Below, piece after piece: positions 57,305-64,000 of a DNA stretch of 64,000 bases. The notes under the pieces are model-generated. The model saw only the letters and a list, made by a program, of their open reading frames with translations, was not told the DNA's origin and ran no database searches. Position 1 is the first letter of the stretch. Each line of letters starts with the position of its first letter. Source of the stretch: Simmondsia chinensis (taxonomy: Eukaryota > Streptophyta > Magnoliopsida > Caryophyllales > Simmondsiaceae). The stretch is taken from the NCBI GenBank assembly GCA_018398585.1, contig JAGTTD010000018.1, forward strand, positions 10,609,501 to 10,673,500, in the 5' to 3' direction. A program made the position numbers and the translations under genes.

Positions 57305-58532
57305 AACTTCACTCGATTATTAATGCATAATGAACTCACTAGACCAAATTACTTTGCCTAGCAAAACCAAGTTTGACTCATTTATTACTCACAAGGGACC
57401 TACTAAAAAGAAAGGAAAGGGAGTGGTTGCTATTACAGCAACAAAGTCCATAAAGAAGTCAGCAAAAGGAAAGGGTTTCTTTTGCGAGAAGACTACCCAC
57501 GGGATGGAAAACTGTACTAAGTACTTAGCTTCTCTTCTTATAAAGACGACTAAGCCATCTGGTGAAAATATGTTGATATCTCACTTGGTTGAGCCATGCA
57601 CAGTTGAGAGTCCACCAGATTCCTGGTGTTTGGACTCAGGGTCAACTGACCATGTCTATAATACATTACAGGGGCTCAAAGCCAACCATAGACTGCATGA
57701 TGGGGAGCTGTACTTGATGGTCAGGGACAATACAAGAGCAGTGGTCTTAAGTGTAGGAGATGTTAGCTTGGTCTTTAGTGCCAGAGTTTTAAACTTTTAA
57801 AGATTGTTTATTTGTAGCTACTCTGCACAGGAATTTGATTTATGTATCTCATTTGATGAAAAATTGTTATTTAGTTGATTTTGATTATGAACCTTTTAAT
57901 ACAAGAAATAAATTTTGCAAAATATACATGTATAAATGGTTTATTCATGTTGTTTATTGATCAAAAATCCCATATTTGTTTAAAAGAATATAATACAAGC
58001 TCACTTATTCGATCTCCTAAAAGAAAACACCTTGAAAGGGATATTGCCCACTCATGGCACCAATGTTTAGGTTACACTAATTCGAACAGGATCCAAAAAC
58101 TGGTGAGCGATGGGCTGATTGAAGCTTTGGACTTGACGTCATTACCAGTTTGTGAATTCTGCTTGGAATGAAAGGTGACCAAGTCTGTCTTTAAGAGTAA
58201 AGGAAACAAGGTTAGTGACTTGCTTGAGCTGGTTCACACATATGTATGTGAACCAATGAATGTTCAAGCAAGTGGTGGGTATGAGTACTTCATCACATTT
58301 ACTGATGATTACTAAAGGTATAGATATGTTTACCTAATGTGATAGAAGTCAGACTCTTTTGAAAAGTTCAAAGAGTACAAAGTTGGAATTGAAAAGCAAT
58401 TAGGTACACCGTAGTTGAATGGTGTTACAGAAAGAAGGAATAGGACATTGTTAGAGATAGTAAGGTCCATGATGTATCATGCAGCTTTACCAATCTCTTT
58501 TTTGGGTTATCCCAAAAGAACAAGGGGATGTC
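57305..58532 (+). pseudogene. copia gag tail, protease, pre-integrase and broken integrase
   Basis: 57330-57800: FDSFITHKGPTKKKGKG, a zinc-knuckle trace FFCEKTTHGMENCTKY (first C changed to F), and the protease WCLDSGSTDHVYNTLQGL with D-S-G intact. 57875-58171: HSWHQCLGYTNSNRIQKLV, the pre-integrase H...C pattern. Integrase: LLELVHTYVCEPMN, YFITFTDDY (58200-58330), then a jump: EKFKEYKVGIEKQLG (about 58360-58405) runs straight to TP-LNGV-ERRNRTLLEIVRS. About 40-60 residues with the second aspartate are missing. Most of gag is also deleted near 57320. At 58533 a gypsy element interrupts it. Confidence 0.8.
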
Positions 58533-58838
58533 TGTTACGTTTGTGATCGAATCTCAAACTTAAGCTAAGAATAAGAGAGTATGAGATGAGAAAGAAGTGA
58601 AAGGAGATGAGAAGATAGAGAGAGAATAAGATGAGAAGAGAAGTTGATCTCAAAGAGATTGGTAATTTTTATTGAATGCCTTTAAATTACACTTGATCAA
58701 CCTATTTATAGAAACTAGATACAAGCCAGCCTCCAAACTGGACTAACCGCAACTAACGGCCAAAACAGACTTTGGCGCCAAAAACATAATTTAAATGCTT
58801 ACAAGCTTATTACATTCAAACAAGTGAGAAACATAACA
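58533..58838 (-). repeat. gypsy 3' LTR (plus-strand left end)
   Basis: 306 bp, TGTTACGTTTGTGATC...GAAACATAACA on the plus strand. The purine tract of the element follows at 58840-58852 (minus strand AAGGGGAGGGGA). Left flank ATGTC. The other LTR lies outside the window. Confidence 0.8.
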
Positions 58839-58861
58839 ATCCCCTCCCCTTAAAACATTCT

Positions 58862-61800
58862 TGTCCTTAAGAATGAAAAGAAGGAAATTGACTCAACAAA
58901 AAACGCTTGTCTTCCCATGTGGTAAAGCTACATCCAAATTGCGCCAACTAACACATAGTTTCTGGCCTCGGGTGTCTCCTATTGCTGCTTGTATCGACTC
59001 CATTATTGCAGCAGGCTGTAAGATCAACGAGCCATTGGAACCGACTTTCGTAGGACTTGGAGAAGGCCTATGACCATCCTTAACCTGTTTTTTAAGAAGT
59101 GAAACATGAAAAACAGGGTGAATATCAGAGTCGGGTGGAAGCTCCAACTTGTACGCCACCTTGCCAATTCTTTCCAACACCTTGTAAGGCCCAAAAAATC
59201 TCGCACAAAGCTTAACATTTTTCCTCACTGCTACTGTAGATTGCCTATATGGCCGCAATTTTAGATATACCATAACTCCCACATCAAAATTTTTGTCAAT
59301 TCTTTTCCGATCTGCATACGACTTCATCCGGGCTTGGGATTCACTAAGATTACGCTTCAGCTACTGCATAATATGTTTCTTCTGGTGCACCAGCTCATTT
59401 ACTTCAGCCACATTTGCCCCAACTCCTTGTAACATCAAGGGAGTTGGAGGATCATACCCATACATTGCCTTGAAGGGAGTAGTGCCAATTGAAGCATGGA
59501 AATGAGTATTATACCAAAACTCCGCCAACGAGAGCCATCTTCCCCACACCTTGGGATGACTAAACACCATGCTTCTAAGGTATTGCTCAATGCATTGGTT
59601 GACCCTCTTCGTCTCACCGTCAGTTTGAGGGTGGTAGGAAGAACTAAGTGCCAAGGTCGTCCCCAAAAGGCCAAACAACTCCTTCCAAAACCGACTTGTA
59701 AAGAGCTTGTCCCTATCAGAAATTATGGATTGGGGCAACCCATGGAGCTTGTAGATGTTATCTAGAAACACACGAGCTAACTTCTCAACAGCCACACGTC
59801 GAACCAAAGCAATGAAGTGCCCGGACTTGGTGAATCTATCAACTACTACCCAGATCACCCCTTTCCCTTCTAACTTAGGCAATCCTTCAATGAAATCCAT
59901 GCTTATGTGTTACCAAGTACCCTCGGGAATAGGCAAGGGTTGGAGAAGTCCTTGGTATCTATGAACACCAATTTTAGTTTATTGGCAAACCTCACAACTT
60001 TGCACAAAGTTTTACACTTCTTTCTTCATTCCCGGCTAACTAACATGAACCTTCAACCTCTGGTATGCGCCCTCCATGCCTGAATGTCCACCCCATGAAA
60101 AATCATGAGTAGCACTGATAACTTGCTGCCTAAGATCAGTCGAGATGCCAATATACAGTTTTCCTTGAATTCTGATAATGCCTCGGTTCACAGATATTTC
60201 TGCACCAGTAGCCGGATTGCACGCTTTACCCACAATGGCAGCAGCTGTACATTCTTACGCAAATGAGTCATTCTCATAGGACTAATGTAACTCTTCCATC
60301 CAAGCAGGAGAAATCACGGAGATAGCCCCAAGAGAGCCCTGTTCAAGGTCCTCAAATCTGCGAGACAGTGCATCTGCAGCTAAGTTCTCCTTCCCTTTCT
60401 TGTATTCAATGTCGTAATCAAGCCCTAACATCTTCATTAGCTCCTTTCTTTGTATCCTTGTGACAATCTTCTATTCTAACAAGTGCTTAAGACTTTGGTG
60501 ATCAGTCTTAATGAGGAAATAATGCCCATCCAAGTCATGTCTCCACTTGTCAACCGCAAGCAAGATTGCGAGGTACTCCTTTTCATATGTGGAAAAAGCT
60601 TGATGCTTTGTACTCAAAGCTTGGCTGAGGTATGCTATAGGTCTTCCACCTTGAGATAACACTGCCCCAATTCCACTTCCACTCGCATCAGTCTCTAAAG
60701 CAAAGCTTGAAGAGAAATCGGCATTGCCAAAATTGGTGCTCTGCACATTTCAGCTTTGAGTGCATCAAAAGCCTTTTGAGCTTCATCCGACCACTTGAAG
60801 GAGTCTTTCTTTAACAGATCTATTATTGGCTTGGCTAAGGCTCCATAGTTCACCACAAATTTGGGGTAATAGCCGGTTAATCCCAGAAATCCTCTTAATT
60901 GTTTCAAAGTAACCGGAGCTGGCCATTCCTTCATGGCTTGTACTTTTGATGGATCGGTCGCAACTCCTTCACAAGAAATCACATGGCCAAGATATTCCAA
61001 GTGAGTTTGAGCAAAGGCACACTTGGTCAACTTAGCATACAACCTATGCTTTCTCATGACAGAAAACACCTCCCTCAAATGCTTCAAATGCTCCTCAAAT
61101 GATGCACTATAAATCAAGATGTCATCAAAGAAAACCAACACAAATTTCCTAAGAAATTGTTTGAAGACATCGTTCATAAGAGCCTGAAATGTTACTGGTG
61201 CGTTTGTCAAACCAAATGGCATGACCACAAACTCAAAATGTCCATGATGTGTTCAGAAAGCAGTCTTGTAGACATCATTCTCTCCCACTCGAATTTGATG
61301 ATATCCTTGCCGTAAATCCAACTTGGAAAAGACTTGAGCTCCATACAACTCATCTAACAAATCATCTATAACTGGTATAGGAAACTTGTCCTTAACAGTC
61401 ATAGAGTTGAGTTGCCTATAATCAATACACATGCGAGCCGTGCCATCTTTCTTCTTGACAAGAATAACCGGAGAGGCAAAGGGGCTATGACTGGCCTGTA
61501 TGAAATTGGTCTTAAGCAATTCCTCCACTTGCTTCTCAATTTCTATCCTCTGAGCATGAGGATATCTGTAAGGCCTAAGCTTCACTGGTTTTGCACCCTT
61601 TTTGAGAGGAATTACATGATCTAAACTCCTCTTGGGAGGTAAGGACTTAGGAACCTCTAACACATCCTCAAACTCTATGATCACAGCTTGCACTTCTGGC
61701 TCGGCAATGTCCATCATTTCAGTGGAAGAAATAGCAAACAGCTGGCCAACCCACAGATAAGCACAGCTTTGAATGCCTTTCTTCAACCTACTTCCCTTTA

Positions 61801-62387
61801 TTACTTGTAATTGAGCTTGTTCTATTATGCCATGCAATGTCACCTTAGAGCCTTGTACATCAAAGGAAACCGTGAGGTTTGCATAATCAACCAATACCGG
61901 ACTATAAGTTCTCATGCAATCGACCCCAAGCACCATGTCACACCCTCCCAAAGGAAGGATTCTAAAATCATAGCTGAACTTACGGTCTTGCATCATCCAA
62001 GAGAAACCATGGCATTTGTTCTGAGTAGTAACTGACTTCCCATCAGCCACGGTAACAGCAAGAGGATGTGTTTTGATCACTTCATGGCCTACTTTCTTGA
62101 CCAATTTAGGACCCACAAAGCTGTGAGTACTCCCACTATCAATGAGAATGATAATAGACCTCTTTATAGCTTTTCCTTTAATCTAGATTGTGCTATGAGC
62201 TTCATTACCTGTCAAAGCCTTAACCGAAATCTCCACTGCAGCATCTTCTAAGCTCACCTCACTTTCTTGATCTGAATCAGTACCCTCCTCTTCAATTTCC
62301 ACGCCATCAGAGTGTTCACCAGTATTATTTCCTTCAACAGCCACGAGGAACTTGGGGTTACACTTGTGGCCAAATTGGTAAGGCTGA
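58862..62387 (-). pseudogene. gypsy pol and gag end, minus strand, few breaks
   Basis: Minus-strand order: a gag zinc-knuckle end (QPYQFGHKCNPKFLV, 62333-62387), protease [11 protein letters not shown] (about 62110-62145, D-S-G intact), RT 60830-61560 ([26 protein letters not shown]), RNase H 60471-60746 ([17 protein letters not shown]), integrase 59361-60233 (GGHSG, MDFIEGLPKLEGKG, SDRDKLFTSRFW, TDGETKRVNQ) and tail 58893-59327 ([21 protein letters not shown]). Breaks: a TGA at 61253-61255 where the family has arginine in TAFRTH, stops near 60037, 59995 and 60470, and a shift near 60720. The best preserved gypsy copy in the window. It is cut at its knuckle by the next element. Confidence 0.88.
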
Positions 62388-62773
62388 TGTTACGTTTGTG
62401 GTTAATTCACAAACGTAAGCTAGGATAAAGAGAATATGAGAAGAGAAAGAATATAGAGTTTAGATGAAAGAAAGAAGGGAAAGGGATGAAAAAGTAGAGG
62501 GGATATCAAGGATATCAATTCATTCATCAAAGTTATGAGGTTACAAGCCTAAGCCTTACTATTTATACTACTTACATGATATGATCTACTACATTGCATC
62601 TAACTCATGCCATAACCATCCTAAGCTCTAGACTTCACTTATTACATGACCTCACCAAAGCTTAAGTTACTAATTACAATATCAACTAGCTATTACAACT
62701 CAATAGGCTCAATTCCATGCCTTATTACATTTATACTTTATTTCATATGCCCCCTATTATGAGAATCGTAACA
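62388..62773 (-). repeat. gypsy LTR of the right-edge element
   Basis: TGTTACGTTTGTGG to GAATCGTAACA, 386 bp on the plus strand, with purine tract (minus strand AAAGGGGGGAGT) at 62775-62786. Left flank GCTGA. It interrupts the gag knuckle of the previous element. Related in its ends to the 58533 LTR. A larger LTR reaching to 63173 cannot be excluded, see the unassigned part that follows. Confidence 0.75.
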
Positions 62774-63237
62774 ATACTCCCCCCTTTAAAAGATTATTGT
62801 CCCCAAGAATCAAGAAGGAAGTTGAAGCTTGAAGAACCAATGCTACAATAGGAAAAACGAGCTAAACATTAGAAGAGCCGCAGCCAACTTGGATGAAGAG
62901 CTGTAGCCAGAATGCAGCAACATCTGAAGAAGCTAACACACTAACAGCAGCAACTTAACCAATCAATCAACACATAAGACTTAAATCAGCAGCATGATAG
63001 CAACAGCACATTAGCAACAACAAGAACACAACAGTAGCAGCAGAACAGCATAACAGAAACAGCAAGAACATAACAGCAGTAGCAGAACAACATAATAGAG
63101 TTTAGCCATCCTAACATACTTTCCCGCCATTTATCCAATTTAAGTCCATGCCTCGGATTCTCGGTTTATGACATTCCCTTCCCCTTGAAAACATTCTTGT
63201 CCTCAAGAATGGAAGAGAATTGAGACAATGAAGAACT
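62774..63237 (-). other. CAGCAA/AACAGC-rich stretch with second purine tract
   Basis: Rich in AGCAGCAACA-type words (62920-63110). At 63174-63186 a second purine tract (minus strand AAGGGGAAGGGAA) is preceded on the minus strand by ILEDKNVFKGKG (about 63180-63220), the usual tail of the chromodomain in this lineage. The minus strand then reads TGTCATAAACC, a possible LTR start at 63173. So the stretch between 62774 and 63173 is either an extended LTR or extra internal DNA. Confidence 0.5.
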
Positions 63238-64000
63238 CTAATTGCATAGAAAAATATAGCTGAAGTGATGTAGTTTTGCTGAAATCTGCAGCTGAAGATG
63301 ATATCTTGTTTTCAACTTAAGATTGCGTTTGAATGCAAAATACCACTCAGGAGGTCTGCATTGATCAAACCAAACATCAACAATACACCCCCAGCACCTC
63401 ATTTTGCAGTTCATACAACTCAAAGTTCTATCTGGCTGCTGAGAATCATAAAACACATCAAGAATTCTGAATCTTTGCTTGTGATAAGCTGCACAATAGG
63501 TTTTGTATGTCATGAACCACACCAAGACGCATTTGAAATCCTTTAACACCTCGGGAGGCCTTCCAAACTCAAACCAAGTGAACCAAACATCAAATTCTGA
63601 TTGTTGGCATTCCCAAACGCAGCTCCAACAGACCCAATTCTTGATCATGGCAACCCAATACATTGTAGGTCCATAAGGACGCAGCTGTGACTCCAAAACT
63701 TCAATGATTTCTTTGTCCTCAGCTGAAACCTTGGAGACAAATGACTTGCAAATGTCCTCCCAGTAGCATGGCTTCATGATATTGACCTTGTTGATCAAAA
63801 CTCCCTTCAAAAACAGAATTATTTCACCCCGAACTTGCCGATCGGCATGCCAAAGGTGCATATTAGCTACTGGGATCTGATTTCTTGCTGATTTAACATG
63901 CTCTGCAGCAATGTTTCCCAACAAATTCAACTCACACAACCACCTACTAACCCAACTCATGACATGCTTAATAAATCCATGATTATTTCTTAATTGCACT
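63238..64000 (-). CDS. unrecognised ORF of at least 253 codons, 5' end outside window
   Basis: Open from the window edge to a TAG at 63238-63240. No family recognised. Visible features: rich in Trp (about 16) and Cys, a C-x2-C-x3-C-x2-C cluster (SCMNCKMRCWGC, about 63385-63425), and an imperfect repeat WF-E-FGRPPEV-LKDFKC and WF-D-QCRPPEWYFAFKR about 70 residues apart. No signal peptide or membrane segment is evident. It lies on the coding strand of the gypsy element, directly ahead of the chromodomain tail text at 63180-63220, where integrase and chromodomain would be expected. It may be captured or extra coding DNA in the element. The true start is not in the window. Confidence 0.45.
   Translation of the reverse strand, partial: VQLRNNHGFIKHVMSWVSRWLCELNLLGNIAAEHVKSARNQIPVANMHLWHADRQVRGEIILFLKGVLINKVNIMKPCYWEDICKSFVSKVSAEDKEIIEVLESQLRPYGPTMYWVAMIKNWVCWSCVWECQQSEFDVWFTWFEFGRPPEVLKDFKCVLVWFMTYKTYCAAYHKQRFRILDVFYDSQQPDRTLSCMNCKMRCWGCIVDVWFDQCRPPEWYFAFKRNLKLKTRYHLQLQISAKLHHFSYIFLCN

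Noticed and set aside
63298..63546. 82-codon plus-strand frame
   Set aside because: Antisense shadow of the longer minus-strand ORF at 63238-64000.
1..64000. CRISPR arrays, bacterial operons or a novel defence system
   Set aside because: No spaced repeats of CRISPR type and no prokaryotic gene organisation; all content is plant repeat DNA.

Overview
The window is nuclear DNA of a flowering plant, most likely a eudicot. It is strongly AT-rich and consists almost entirely of nested, decayed transposable elements. I found no host gene supportable from sequence alone. Evidence for a plant: Ty1/copia, chromovirus-type Ty3/gypsy, Athila-like and Tat-like retroelements; an RTE-type LINE; a PIF/Harbinger transposon; an hAT MITE; an Au-like SINE tail; and a 1.7 kb insertion of plastid DNA (rpl36, infA, rps8, psbM). 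Species cannot be named. Layout: 1-2171 is the 3' part of a copia element. 2345-3195 holds two related LTR-tail fragments. 4021-7864 is a nearly complete Harbinger element with a Myb/SANT-like ORF and a DDE transposase carrying one stop. 9540-16440 is an old copia element with a tandemly duplicated leader, interrupted by an hAT MITE (13559-14140) and, in its 3' LTR, by a SINE whose head is the 3' half of 5S rRNA (15865-16077). 16446-19894 is a gypsy element that lost its reverse transcriptase and carries two joined plastid segments in its integrase. 19895-22790 is a second, Reina-like gypsy remnant. 23958-29506 is a gypsy element with both LTRs and a perfect 5-bp target duplication. 32087 to about 37150 (5' leader probably to 39770) is an RTE LINE on the minus strand, split by an Athila-like solo LTR (34650-36470) and by a small pol-deleted gypsy element (37156-39333). 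40170-43585 is a Tat-type gag remnant holding a solo LTR (40635-41042) and a truncated Athila-like LTR. 43586-45407 is a reverse copia LTR, 45395-51824 an Athila-type gypsy element with its 3' LTR, 51825-52678 another reverse copia LTR, and 53535-58532 a copia element with a 2.27 kb LTR. That copia is interrupted by a minus-strand gypsy element (58533-62387), which is itself interrupted inside its zinc knuckle by another LTR element (62388 to the window end). The last element carries an unrecognised open frame of at least 253 codons. How the parts relate: at least four gypsy copies of one chromovirus-like lineage (16446-19894, 23958-29506, 37156-39333, 58533-62387) show different internal deletions. 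Four copia LTRs of related type lie in both orientations. Target-site duplications recovered by reading the flanks (CTAAA, CTATT, CCCAA, and an 8-bp hAT duplication) give a relative insertion order. The most unusual items are the 5S-headed SINE, the two-piece plastid insertion, the three copies of a copia leader with a conserved hairpin, the G-box cluster at 9561-9756, and the unassigned ORF at the right edge.
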